NCBI GenBank assembly: GCA_964006375.1
Contig: OZ023265.1
Coordinates: 11,379,795 to 11,443,794, forward strand
DNA from: Tillus elongatus
Lineage: Eukaryota; Arthropoda; Insecta; Coleoptera; Cleridae
DNA: 64,000 nucleotides
Direction: 5' to 3'
Under the pieces are notes generated by a model that did no database searches, was not told where the DNA came from, and saw only the letters and a program-made list of their open reading frames with translations. Positions 1 to 11,683 of the stretch are shown here, piece after piece. Both the position numbers and the translations under genes were made by a program. Positions within the stretch are counted from its first letter, which is position 1. Every line of letters starts with the position of its first letter.

Positions 1-1012
1 TCGTAACAAAACCTCAACTGGTTAGGTTGTCTTCACATTAACATAGCACAAGTGAGATATTTAGTCTTCACCTTCGCAGAATGTAGCCAGTATTTCAAAT
101 ATCAGACTCATTTGATTTATGTGCTTTTTGGGCCAGCAGTGTCGATCTTAACAAAACCTTAACTGGTTAGGTCTTCTTCACATTAACACAGCACAAATGA
201 GATATTTAGTCTTCATCTTGGCAGAATCTAGCCAGTACTCAAATGTCAGACTCATTTGATTTAGTGCTTTTTGGGCCAGCAGTGTCGATCTTAACAAAAC
301 CTCAACTGGTTAGGTCTTCTTCACATTAACATAACACAAGTGAGATATTTAGTCTTCATCTTGGGAGAATCTAGCCAGTTTTTTGGGCCAGCAGTGTCGA
401 TCTTAACAAAACCTCAACTGGTTAGGTCTTCTTCACATTAACATAGCACAAGTGAGATATTTAGTCTTCACCTTCGCAGAATGTAGCCAGTATTTCAAAT
501 ATCAGACTCATTTGATTTATGTGCTTTTTGGGCCAGCAGTGTCGATCTTAACAAAACCTTAACTGGTTAGGTCTTCTTCACATTAACACAGCACAAATGA
601 GATATTTAGTCTTCATCTTGGCAGAATCTAGCGAGTACTCAAATATCAGACTCATTTGATTTAGTGCTTTTTGGGCCAGCAGTGTCGATCTTAACAAAAT
701 CTCAACTGGTTAGGTCTTATTCACATTAACATAACACAAGTGAGATATTTAGCCTTCATCTTGGGAGAATCTAGCCAGTTTTTTGGGCCAGCAGTGTCGA
801 TCTTAACAAAATCTCAACTGGTTAGGTCCTCACATTAACATAGCATAAGTGATTTATTTAGGCTTCATTTTGGGAGAATCTAGCTAGTATTTCAAATGTC
901 AGACTCGGTTGATTTATGTATTTTTTGGGCCAGCAGTGTCGATCTTAACAAAACCTCAACTGGTTAGGTCTTCTTCACATTAACATATTACAAGTGAGAT
1001 ATTTAGTCTTCA
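1..1012. repeat. Satellite array with 400-bp higher-order repeat
   Basis: A monomer beginning 'GTCGATCTTAACAAAAC' starts at 141, 283, 395, 541, 683, 795 and 938, and a partial copy opens the window. The spacings are 142, 112, 146, 142, 112 and 143 bp. The short 112-bp monomer lacks the segment between 'CTAGCCAGT' and 'TTTTTGGGCCAGCAG', so a three-monomer block recurs every 400 bp (141 to 541, 283 to 683, 395 to 795). Copies differ by only a few bases. No open frame runs through it. The array is cut by the left window edge and ends within a monomer near 1012. I do not recognise the satellite family. Confidence 0.9.
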
Positions 1013-2843
1013 AATATAGATATATCCACTACACCCTTTTTTAGGACTAGGGCATAATGAACATTGTCTTGCATACTTTTACCTTTTTTTCCTTCAACAG
1101 GTAAGTAGAAAAAAGGGCTGAAACTCTTCCTTGACGCCCCGTTACCTGTCGCTTTTGTATATGATTTGTCTATGTTACTGTGTATGAAGTCACGCTGCCT
1201 AGTGTAACTTCGCAGGCATTGTAAAATTCTAATCTCTGCTCTTGTGAAAGTTCATACTTCCGTTTACAAATGATTCCCACAAGAGGGACCCATTTTTGCC
1301 TTTAGTTTGGTGACTATTTGATGTGACATACTATTGTCCATACAATCTTTGAAATTAAAAAAAAATTCGTTTTGAAGTAGAGCTATTTCTACAATACGCC
1401 TTGCCAATAACATATTAACATCACAAAAGTACCGTAAAAACACTTCTAATTAAAAATAATTAAAGATCTAAACTCGGTATCTCATACGTGGTCAGGGACA
1501 GTAAGTCCATGTGATTTATGCTAAAACCAGATAACTTCAGTTTCAGTAGTCCAGTTTTGGCACAGTGAGGCAGGCATGATCAAAAATATCAACAAGATAT
1601 CTGCAATTATCTACTTATTGCACTGAATATTTCTGTATTTATTCAGTTGTATAGTTGCTGAATTCGTCAACAGATGTCACTAGGTGCATGTTTCATTTTT
1701 CTACTAATAGCAATCGTAAGCCCACACTTTGACGTATTCACAGAACTAGATAACTCAAAAACGTCAAATTTCGAGGTTTTATAGTTCTTGCATTGACCCC
1801 ACCAAGCGCCATCTGTAAGCTCCATAAAAGAAGGCTTCTTGCAAAACAATCAGTTCAACAGTTTGACCAGTTCGCTCATTGATCTCATCTTAGTTCCTTG
1901 GGAACTCGCTCTGAGCTCCCAATCTTCCAAGTTAACGATATGATAATATTTGGAATATAACTATTATTTTCCTGTTTTTAGTAGTTTAGCTGATAATCCC
2001 AATAAAATGTATTTTACTAATATATCGTTTGTTTCATCTCTTAACACACTTAATAGTAGAACATATAAAATTAATTGCATGGATATGGGGTTGTTGTACT
2101 GGAATAAAAATATATTTATGCTTCTATCTTACTAGTTTGTTTTATGTTGATACCACAAAAATGATTGCAGGTCTCGGGTATGGATTTTTTTATGTTACTT
2201 TTTCCTCCAATGTATATTTTTTATATATAATACATGCTTGTGGTTTTTATTCATAAAGTTATCACTACAAAAGTAAATAGTTTTTAATTGTAGATGTATT
2301 AATGACAATTATTCCTCTGAAGATAACCTGGAAGTAACAGGTCAAATGTTAAATAAATAATTACAGTCATTTAAGTAACCAGAAACCATAAGCATTAAAT
2401 AAATGAGTGTTTTGTTTAAAATTTTTATTTTTGTTGTGATGATTGCAAATTATCATCAAAGATAATAGTTATTAATAAATTATTTATTTATTATTTTAAC
2501 AAAACACAAGAACCTAAACACCTCAAAGTTAAGCAATTAAAAGACTGTTTAATGGTTTATCTAAGTTTTGTTTTTGACAAGTTGTAATAATAAATTATTA
2601 AAAAGAAACATCAAAAATTCCGTATCTGAAACACTGGATCCTTTAATCAATATTTGTTGTGTAAATATTCCAAGTATAGTAAACTTAGATTTTATGTTTA
2701 TCTTCTTTATGTTTCAGAGTACAGTTATGGATGATGAAAACATATTTTTATTTTTTTTCGATTTAATTTCGTCAAGATTTCAATTATTCAAGAATAAATT
2801 ACATATGTATATTGTAAAACACACAAAGATACACCTAATAAAT
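1013..2843. other. AT-rich stretch without a recognised gene
   Basis: I see only short frames of chance length. A segment at about 1676-1815 begins 'CAGATGTCACTAGG' and ends 'CGCCATCTG', which could be the remains of a small transposon, but I could not find a second copy. From 1940 to 2840 the sequence is extremely AT-rich with no feature that I can name. Confidence 0.4.
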
Positions 2844-4279
2844 ACTGCACCGCAAAATTAACGCATAACCTGAATATTCCCCAAAGTTTGACTCTAAATA
2901 TTTTCCCATTCTGTGATCCAATTAGATTTTTTTCTACCAAATCGTGGTAGCTTAATTACTGGAGAATTTTCAGTGGTCTAGAAGCGCGCAAAAAAACTAA
3001 ATCAATCATATTGTACAGGGCGTTTAAATAATGTCATGTTTTCTTCATCAACGTTTACACTTTCTGCGGGCAATATTAGGTTACTCAGGCAGATGAAAAA
3101 AGTGATATAGCCTCCTGTCTTCTGAGTATTTTGTTTGTTTAATCATCTTGGACTGTTCCAGAGATGTTCAATTTTTTAAGACATCTTGCTTTTTTCTCCA
3201 TGGAATTTTAAAGAATGCTGGTTAGTTCGAAGTTTGATTTTGAATTTTTAAGATGTTCGAAGTTCGAGTGTGAACCTTAGACATACTATTTCAGAGGTTC
3301 GAAACAACATATTTGCTTGGGTTCGTGCATAGTTCGGTTCGAGAAAAATATGGGTTCGCACACTTCTAGTGAGTACATATCATTTTTTGAGAATAAATAT
3401 GTATTATTATTAAATATTTCACTAGAGAAATGTGCCGCTTCCGTAGCACTTGTGAAAGTAGGATTTTTAGAAGCTCAGATGGCATTACGAGTTCGACTGT
3501 CACAATCTGCGATCTCCAGAGTACTGGCGCGGCATATCAAACATATCCGAGACTGCTACCGCAACAAAGTTTGAGAGGCAAAGACCGAAGAGGTTGCTAT
3601 GACTATTCAGCAAGTACAAGACAAGCAAAAAACTGCTTGGAAGATTATTAAAGGTGAAACACAAGAAAAACGTGAACATTACCTTCATTCACATCTGCGG
3701 CAGGTGACACCACTGGAAATTTGGAGAGTAGTATGTGCCTTGAAAGCCAAAATAACGCCAGACTATTATGGAATAAATGTAAAAATTTTAAAAACAGTCA
3801 TCTACAGCATACTAGATCAAATAACATCTTTAGTATATAAATGTCTGCCTTCTGGCCTGTTTCCAAAAGAACTTAAGAAAGCAGACGTAATTATGGTAAA
3901 GGGCGGTGTTATTGACCTGCTGGATAATTTTACACTTATTACCATTTCTCCAGCACTTTCAAACATATTTGAGTACATAATAAAGCAACAACTTAAAGAA
4001 TATTTAGAAGCAAAAGGTTTTCTCAATGAGACACTTCAAGGCTTTTGAGATGGTAAATCAATAGTCACAGCGCTGCTAAATAATAAATAAATTAAACGAA
4101 GGGCTGGACTCTGGTAATATGGCACAATGCATATATTGTGATTTACATAAGACGTTTGACACAGTATCACATTAAAATATTGCTAATGAAATTGGAACAC
4201 TATGGTATTAGCGGTTTGATGAAGGCATACCTTACCAACCGCTACCAGAGTGTGGAGCTAAGCACACAGTACTCAAGCT

Positions 4280-4925
4280 GGGAGCCACAAAGCTGCGGTT
4301 TACCTCAGGGTTAGCTGTTGGGGTCTCCTATTCATTGTATATACAAATGATCTTCCAGAGAGTGTTTCATCTGATGCAGTGTCTCTCTATGCAGATGATA
4401 CCTCATTTGTTAACATTGGTAGAAATAAAGGCAAACAAGCTGGGAGCCAGAAAGCTGCGGTAGACCTCAGGGTTCCCTCTTGGAGCCTCTCCTATTCAGT
4501 GTATATACAAATGATCTTCCAGAGAGTGTTTCATCTGATGCAGTGTCTCTCTATGCAGATGATACCTCATTTTTAACATTGGTAGAAAAAAAGTTGAACG
4601 AGCTGGGAGCCACAAAGCTGCAGTATACCTCACGGTTCCCTGTGGGGGCCTCTCCTATTCATTGTATATACAAATGATCTTCCAGAGAGTGTTTCATCTG
4701 AAGCAGTGTCTCTCTATGCAGATGATACCTCATTTGTTAACATTGGTAGAAACAAAGTTGAACAAGCTGGGAGCCACAAAGCTGCGGTATACCTTAGGGT
4801 TGGCTGTTGGGGCCTCTCCTATTCATTGTATATGCCAATGATCTTACAGAAAGTGTTTCATCTGATGCAGTGTATCTCTATGCAAATGATACCTCATTTG
4901 TTATCATTGGTAGAAATAAAATTGA
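4280..4925. repeat. Four tandem ~163-bp copies of the RT catalytic segment
   Basis: The phrase 'GGGAGCCACAAAGCTGCGG' or a close variant begins at 4280, 4442, 4605 and 4769, giving spacings of 162, 163 and 164 bp. Each unit carries the codons for 'SLYADDTSF' or a variant, the RT active-site loop, and the upstream '(L)FxVYxNDLxESVSSDA' segment. The fourth unit ends near 4925, where the normal downstream RT sequence resumes. Length changes of 1 bp put successive units in different frames. Confidence 0.9.
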
Positions 4926-5210
4926 ACTTGATGTGAAAAGATGTGTCACTATGTCAGAAGCAGGAGAATGGTTCAGAAATAATAAATTGAAACTCAATGT
5001 GAATAAAACAAAAGTCTCGAATATCAGCTCCCACCAACTGTAACAAAGACAACAACGATCTGTGAAATTTCTTGGGGTGTATATAAGGTCAGATTTTCGC
5101 TGGTCATTGCACATTGAAAAGCTTCGTGGCACATTGGCGTTGTGTCTGTATCTGTTGAGGCGTCTGATAACCATGAGTAATTAATTACCAGACAGTGTTG
5201 ACAGCTTATG

Positions 5211-5420
5211 CATGTTTCCATAGTAGGGCCACCTATGGTATCGTAATATGGGGGAGTAGTCCTGGAGCTTCTGAGATATTACTCCAACAAAAAGCTACAG
5301 TAAGAGTAATCAGTTGCATGTTTCCATATAGGGCCACCTATGGTATCGTAATATGGGGGAGTAGTCCTGGAGCATCTGAGATATTACTCCAACAAAAATC
5401 TACAGTAAGAGTAATCAGTT
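5211..5420. repeat. Two tandem ~106-bp copies in the RT 3' part
   Basis: The segment beginning 'CATGTTTCCATA' at 5211 and again at 5317 is duplicated almost exactly. It encodes 'ATYGIVIWGSSPGASEILL' in both copies. This is a second, independent tandem duplication in the same RT relic. Confidence 0.85.
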
Positions 5421-5865
5421 CAGTGGACAGCCACACAAATTGTAGAACCTTATCCACGAAAACATCTTTTTTACCAACTTTTCAGCATATATTTTAGAAT
5501 GTGTGTTATATACTTACCAACATCAAGATGAATACAACCAAAATGGTGATTACCACAAATATAGTGCTCTGGGCAGACATGACATATCCATCCCTTGCCA
5601 TAAAATTAGAAGAGCTGAGACTGGTGACTGATATCGCCTGCAGAAAGTGTTAAGCTCTGATGAAGAAAACATGACATTATTTAAACGCCTTGTACAATAT
5701 GATTACTTTATTTTTTGGTCATCTCTTGACTATTCGAGATTCCCCATTAATAGAGCTACTACGATTGGGTAAATAAAATCTAATCGGATCACGGAATGGA
5801 AAATATTCAGTCAACATTTGGGGAATATTCAGGTTATACATTAATTTTGTGGTGCAGTGTAGGGT

Positions 5866-7095
5866 GTAGCTAACACAAAAACTATGTCTTTATAAAAACT
5901 TGAAGAACATCATCCATGACTGTGCCCGCCCTGTTGTACAGACATGTAACTGATAACCTCAAAATGTACATACAGGGAGATGGGATGTTTTTTTTTTTAC
6001 TTTTATTTAAATGCATATCAGACCTATTGTTGTTTAAACTACCTTAATACATGTTGTTGAGAGTAGAGGTCAGTGTGTTCTCCCCATCTTCATGTATCCT
6101 CCCATTTAAGTGTGTCTCGTCATACTAAACATTATGAGGGGCAGAAAGTACCTTTGCCGCAGAAACATAACTTTAAACCGTGGTGTGAAACAAATTAGTA
6201 TGGTTGAAATGGTATGTTGTAACTAACGATCAAAATGTTACATGTAGAAACTGACATTATAAGAAAATTATGTTGTGTTAATTTGTTAATCTAGAAGGCA
6301 CTTAAAATTTGATTTATTCAGTTCCGGTTAGGTCACATTAGAGATGACATCAAACTGTAAATGTTAGTTTACATAACGAAATCAAAAGTTAAATGTTATT
6401 TTTACAAATAAGTGTACATGGTTTTCTATTTATGATCTACTACCAAATTAAATAAGTAGTACATTCTTTAAAGAATGCCATTGTAGACGGGCTAAGATAT
6501 CACACGCAATTTAAGATAAGGTTTTTTCACACAATCAAAGGACTGCGAAATAGGTAACTTGATACATTAAAACGCTTTATTTTAAAATAATTTTAACAAA
6601 GCTATTTGTTGTCATAATGACCTAATGACCTATGTCAATTTTTTAATTGAACCATGAATTTGTTCAGGCGAGTACAATGCATATTTTTCAAATGTTACAA
6701 GAGTGTGTCCCTTGCTAAAAATGCTAAGGCAATCTAGTAAAAATTGATCAACTTTTTTTTTAATCCTTTTGTGATTGTTATTAAAAGATACTCCAAAACT
6801 GGCTTTTATTTTATTTTATTTTTTTATTAAAATGCCTATTTCATTTAAATTATAAAGATTTTTTTCTCTAATATCTAATATGGATATGGAGGCTATGTGT
6901 GGAATATAATATTCCACAAACACCCATCTAGATTCTGTTAGCAGATGTTAATTCTTTTGATGAAATTTTTGATCTCATTTTGGCGTAATTTGGTTAAATT
7001 TTATTAACAACTCTGTCGAATTTTCATCTTTATCGAGCTCCAGAATGGTCTATGGGTGACTTGCATACAATTTCCCCTTCAGAAACCACAAAGAA
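5866..7095. other. AT-rich intergenic stretch
   Basis: I see nothing codable here. The sequence is AT-rich with short homopolymers and no repeat shared with the rest of the window that I noticed. Confidence 0.4.
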
Positions 7096-7099
7096 AAGG

Positions 7100-7690
7100 T
7101 CAGGTCAGGTCACAGTTTATTCTGTTTCCTCTTCTGGGACTTGGAGACTGCGAACCCGCACATTGCCTTTAGAGGCTTGCTTGGCAGCTTCAAATTCTAA
7201 GAAGTGTGCCAAAGCATCGTTTAAGTTTTTATGTTTCGCCATCCTCGGCGCCTGTTGAGTGTCGGTATCCTTGATGCCGTAAATGAATGTTTGGTTCAAA
7301 AATTCCACAGCTGTGGGGTAAGCTGATCGTGTTAGTCTGGCAACGTCAGCTTCAAATTGTTGCAGAGTTTCGCCCAATTTCTGACAGCGACTTTTCTACC
7401 GAGTTTGGTACAGCTGTGTAAATGCTGGTCTTCAAATCTCATTTCTAGGTAATACCGAATGCTGTCGAAACTGTTCTGTTCCTCCCTGGGAATTCCTTGA
7501 AGCACGTCGAGGGAATCTCATCTGAGAGCTACTATTAACGAGGTCGCTTTCTCTCTCTCGCCCCAACCATTTGCTGTAGCAGCGGCTTCAAACTGGCGTA
7601 GATAAATACCCCATGGGACTGAGCCATCAAATGTGGGGACCTAAATTCTTACGACCGGGCTATCTTCGAGTTTGGTGTCAAATCACACGG
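7100..7690 (-). pseudogene. Ty3/gypsy-type gag relic
   Basis: On the minus strand, 7377 down to about 7117 reads 'LGETLQQFEADVARLTR', then 'IKDTDTQQAPRMAKHKNL' and 'HFLEFEAAKQASKGN', a typical gypsy gag (Retrotrans_gag) C-terminal half. Continuing upstream with frameshifts (about 7690 down to 7380) gives pieces such as 'GYLSTPV', 'YASLKPLLQQMVG' and 'LRGDSLDVLQGIP'-like text, matching the 'FDG..W..YLRQFEAAA' gag core. No LTR, protease or RT was found next to it, so this is an isolated, decayed gag fragment. Confidence 0.6.
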
Positions 7691-7859
7691 TTGTGGTGAC
7701 CGATTCAATTCTCTCAGACATGAGGTAACTCGCCCAGGAAACTTTGCCTGTGATAACTATTTCTTTTGTCCACAGTGTGACAGGTTACACCATCTAGTTG
7801 AAACCAAATGTCATCCACATTCATTCAAGCCATCAAAATTTGCATAACATTTTACGATA

Positions 7860-8205
7860 ACCAGGACCATTGTGGACTTTATTTAATGAAATATGAGCCA
7901 ATCACTTCGCCAGTCCAAAATCCACAGTCTTGGAGTTGCCATAACAAAGACCATTGATGATAATCACAATGCCGACTCTACTTTCAAAAAGTATGGGTGA
8001 ATCCAGTCCAAAAATTTCAGTACACAAAACTATTGACCACAATTGCATTGCCGACTTCATTTTTAAAGAAATATGTGCCAATCACTTCGCCAGTCCGAAA
8101 TCCACAGTCTTTGGTGTTGTCATAACGGAGAACATTGATGGTAATCACAATGACGAGCTTACTTTCAAAAAAATATGGGCCAATCCAGTCCAAAATCCAC
8201 CCTCG
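7860..8205. repeat. ~180-bp tandem repeat, about two copies
   Basis: 'CCAATCACTTCGCCAGTCC' occurs at 7898 and 8078. A related half-unit, 'AATCCAGTCCAAAA', occurs near 7999 and 8181. The period is about 180 bp with a weaker internal half-period. No coding potential was seen. Confidence 0.7.
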
Positions 8206-8299
8206 AGGTGGATGCATGTGGTGCTAATTAATCACTTGTGGAGTTTACCTCTTTCAAATCGACATTTGTTGACACAGCTGTCGAGGTAAAAATGCACTT

Positions 8300-8996
8300 T
8301 TTCTTGAAGATGATTTTCTTCAAAGAATTACTATGATCGTATGGTGTTACTTGATAAACTTAAATCTGTGGGTTTCTCGGCCTCTCTGTCTCCTTTTCAG
8401 ATCCTGTTTGAATAGCAGGCTACATTTTGTCTCCTATAGTGGTTTTGATTCCAATTGTTATTACATAACTTCAGGTGTCCCTCAGGGATCCAACCTTGGG
8501 CTTTTACTCTTCTCACTTTTCATTAACGATCTGAGCTTTGGTTTGCAAGCCAGTCACCTTCTTTTTGCTGACGGTCTTAAAATGTATTCTTCTATGAGTG
8601 GAGTTTATGTTTGTGTAGAGCTTTAATGTGCATTTGATAAGAGTTTTGCGAATGGTGTGTTAATAATAAGACCACCTGAATTTACTAAATTGTAGGATGG
8701 TCTCATATTCAAAGAAAATACCTTGTACCAAATATCATTACAATATTGATGCCTCATTAATCCCTAGATCTAGGCACAACAACAAATTATCTTTCAACTT
8801 AAACATAGAGGAAGTAGTAAGTTCTGTAATAAAATGGCACTTAAAATTCTTTTATTTTTCACTTGTAAGTACCAGACTCCAATATGGACTACTAGTTTTT
8901 ACTCCATATTGTACTCGTTTTCTGAAATTTTTGAAATTTAAAGTTGTTGGGGAATACCCTCCCCGTGGATTTGATCTTTTGATACTGTTTTAAGTG
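8300..8996 (+). pseudogene. Jockey-like RT relic, 5' part of a split copy
   Basis: The frame 8333-8623 shows 'CYYITSGVPQGSNLG' followed by 'SLFINDLSFGL' and 'HLLFADGLKMYSSMS', that is RT motif B and the active-site loop with FADG in place of the usual F/YADD. Near 8880-8985 a C-terminal RT segment reads 'STRLQYGLLVFTPYCTRF' and 'FKVVGEYPPRGFDLLILF'. The text resumes at 10736 after an RNase H retroelement inserted in the opposite orientation. The mutated FADG motif and frameshifts show that it is inactive. Confidence 0.7.
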
Positions 8997-9004
8997 TAGG
9001 GCGT

Positions 9005-10738
9005 TGATTTTTTTTCCCACAGGGCATACCCGCGGCTTTGCCGCCCCGATAGCACTGCAACCTTTGGCTTATTGTGCATGCCTTTAGTCTTTTTACTCCA
9101 CCTATTCCAAAATCACTGTGCCTTGAACTTGTCTGCACAGCGATTGGTAGGGTGAAGTTTTATAATGCTCTGTCTCCGGTCTAGACTGACCATAGATCAG
9201 TTGTCTTTTGCGGTCCAGCACAAGGTGTGCTGGGCTGATTCCTCCCCCTCGCCGCAGAGTCTGCATGCGAGGTCCCCCTCGAACTGCCCCATTTAATGCA
9301 GGTGATTCTTGACGGCCATGTGTCCCGTCAAGAGACCTGTTATGTTCCTGAGCTGTCCTCTGCTAAGATTTAGCAGCTCCACAGCTCTCTTTGAACTGGG
9401 TTCATCAATTATTGACTTCCCATGTCTGAGACCTGGACAGTCTGCCCAATAGACCTTGTGTTGGTTTCTGACCCAGGACTTAATGACTCAGTGCTCTTTA
9501 TCACGCCCAGAGCCGGTTCTGGTCCCATAAACGGTTCTGCTGACCCTCTCTTCGCGAGACTGTCAGCTTCTTCAGTGCCTTTGACCCCCGAGTGACCCGG
9601 CACCCAGATAAGGGTGACCTCATTCTGTCCAGTCAGGTCGCTCGTCTTGCTTCAGCACTCACTCACCAGCCAGGAATTTATCCGTGGGCTACTTAGGGCC
9701 TTAAGGGCTGCCTGGCTATCTGTGGCTATGAGAATCCGCTTGTTGGTATAGCCCCTCCTCTTGTTCTCCCGCGTACAGTTTAGGATGGTGTACATTTCGA
9801 CCTGAAAGACTGTTGCATGGGCTTCGAGGGAAGTACTATGACTTACCCTCGGTCCTTCCGAATAAACACCTTCCCACGCTCCTCGCCTGATCTGTCTGTG
9901 AACCAAATGAGCACGTCCCGTGGTATGCCCGGCGTCTCTTCCCGCCATGCCTCACGGTCGGGGATTTCTACTGTAAAGTTGTTTTCCCTGCAGATTCGCG
10001 AAGTCTATCCTCATTTCAGGCATGGGCTCCTTCACGATCTCCTGAATTTTGCAGTGGCCCCTGAAGCCTGGGTTGATCTTTAGTCTACCATTGCAGGCTA
10101 GTCTGTATAGTCATAGCCTGGCCTCCCCCATAATAACTCTAAGTATGGGAGTGGGCAGATCCAGCAACACCTCCATGGTGGCTGTTGGGGTTGAAGACAT
10201 GGCACCTGTGATGCCTAGGATGGCTCCTTTGGAGCTTGCCTAGTTTTTGTTTGGCACTGGATTGTGTCACCTTAGGCCACCAGACCAGTGCCGCGTATGT
10301 TAACGATGGTCTGACCACCCTTGTGTTCAGCCAGTGGGCCATACTAGGTCGTAGTCCCCACGTTTTCCCATATAGCCGCCTAGTGACGGCTAAGGTCATG
10401 ACTCTTACACAGTATTTTTTCAACATCACCATTTCAGGTTAGCTTAGAGTCCAATACGACCCCAAGATATTTTACCTCCCTAGCCATTAAAATGTTCCTC
10501 CCGTATAGAGTGAGTGTTCTGTGGTTCTCCCACTTCCTCCTCCTCGTAAACAGTATGACGGTTGCTTTCTCGGGGTTCACCCCGAGCATTCGATCAACCG
10601 TTCACCCTTCCACCACTTTCAGTGTTGTCTGCATGAGCTCCCACACTGACTGTGTAACCTTTCCTCGGACTATGATGACAATGTGTGGCGTTGATGGTCT
10701 TGAGTCTCATAGCTGCTTCTATAAGGTTCCTTTAAGGT
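9005..10738 (-). mobile_element. Non-LTR retroelement, RT C-terminus plus RNase H (copy 1)
   Basis: Read on the minus strand, the element gives an RT thumb region ('RLYGKTWGLRPSMAHWL', 'RVVRPSLTYAALVWWPKVT' near 10390-10260), then RNase H ('KRILIATDSQAALKALSS' near 9750, 'MPGHSGVKGTEEADSLAKR' at about 9600-9545), then a Cys/His-containing tail, and an A-rich end at about 9008. RNase H after RT is known in I/LOA/Outcast-type and related non-LTR elements. Frameshifts and a 5' truncation at about 10738 make it dead. Two more copies lie at 35350-36660 and 37395-38565. Confidence 0.8.
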
Positions 10739-10870
10739 TTTAAATAATTTGCTAGATTGCTCAAAACTACTTGGACAGGTAAAATTTATTGTACCTAGAA
10801 CAAATGTTATAAGTTGAAGATCATCAGGGTCGCAAGTTCTGGTTTTTGTTTGTAGTTATTCTGTTTCCCA
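10736..10870 (+). pseudogene. 3' remainder of the split Jockey-like RT relic
   Basis: Directly after the RNase H element, the plus strand reads 'KVLNNLLDCSKLLGQVKF' and 'IVPRTNV', the usual C-terminal end of Jockey-like RT proteins. It joins the 'FDLLILF' end at about 8990 with at most a one-base frame change, so 8300-8996 and 10736-10870 were one copy before the insertion. Confidence 0.6.
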
Positions 10871-11235
10871 CTCCTTTAATAATGATCGAGAGATAGTTGG
10901 TCATCAATATCATAAGAAAGAGACATCCAATGACCTAACATAAGTAGAAGTAAAATATTGTGTTAACCCTAAAATACGAATTTTACTGACCTAAACAAAT
11001 TCATATCGTTCCATTAAAAAAAGGTGTCATGACAACTGATTATGTTTTAAGTTTTTCATCTTATTTTGTCACAATAAGTTAAAATGAATTATATTATTAA
11101 GTGGCAATTATAAGAAATTTGAACTTATTACACTACATGATATAATAATTGTGAGAACTCATAAATAATAATTTTGAAAAGTTCTAATATTCAGTTTGTT
11201 GCGATTTTTTTTAATTTATTTATATATTTTTATTT

Positions 11236-11407
<172 letters not shown>

Positions 11408-11683
11408 ATACTGTAGTAGTCTTCATACTTGATGGTTGATGTATTTTGTTTGATTGAATAATTATTATTCGTATTTTTATAATAGTATGAAAGTTGACAA
11501 AAAGTTAGATTAAAATTTTTAAATTTATTTCATAAAACAAAATTATGCAGACAAATATGAATTTTGAAAACCAAGAACAACTGTACTAATTTGCAATACA
11601 CTTGTGTTTAAAATCTTGTATGGCTGCGGCCACGGTACTTCTGTACGGGAGTGCATACAATGACATCATTGTTGCGTGTGCAG

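Larger units (their letters stand above)
3575..5500 (+). pseudogene. Non-LTR reverse transcriptase relic with internal tandem repeats
   Basis: The frame 3599-4045 gives a recognisable RT palm/fingers segment: a 'FPKELKKADVI' block, a degraded 'NFTLITISPALSNIFEYI' block matching the usual 'NYRPISILPALSKIFE', and 'QQLKEYLEAKGFL'. After a stop at 4046 the reading continues in other frames: a 'GPLLFIVYANDL' motif, 'SLYADDTSF' catalytic motifs, then 'WFRNNKLKLNVNKTK' near 4975 and an 'ATYGIVIWGSS' segment near 5230-5390. The order fits a Jockey/CR1-group element. It has many stops and frameshifts, no endonuclease that I can see, and is dead. Another remnant of the same general type lies at 31100-31902. 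Confidence 0.75.
2844..5858. mobile_element. Element with ~250-bp inverted termini containing an RT relic
   Basis: The segment at about 2844-3106 recurs in reverse complement at about 5613-5858. Both outer ends read 'ACTGCACCRCAAAATTAA', followed by a shared block ('AACCTGAATATTCCCCAAA') and, further in, 'GGCGTTTAAATAATGTCATG'. The arms differ by scattered substitutions and small indels, so the insertion is old. Between the arms lies a non-LTR reverse transcriptase relic (about 3575-5500), not a transposase. Long-TIR non-autonomous DNA transposons are the obvious comparison. Whether the RT relic was captured or landed inside later is not resolved. I could not define a clean target-site duplication. 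Confidence 0.7.

Noticed and set aside
1..1012. CRISPR-like regular repeats
   Set aside because: The units are tandem 112-146-bp satellite monomers with no unique spacers, in a eukaryotic genome.
1667..1849. 60-aa minus-strand frame ('ELTDGAWWGQCKNY')
   Set aside because: It coincides with a possible small TIR-like unit ending CGCCATCTG. No family was recognised, no second copy exists in the window, and there is no support for a gene.
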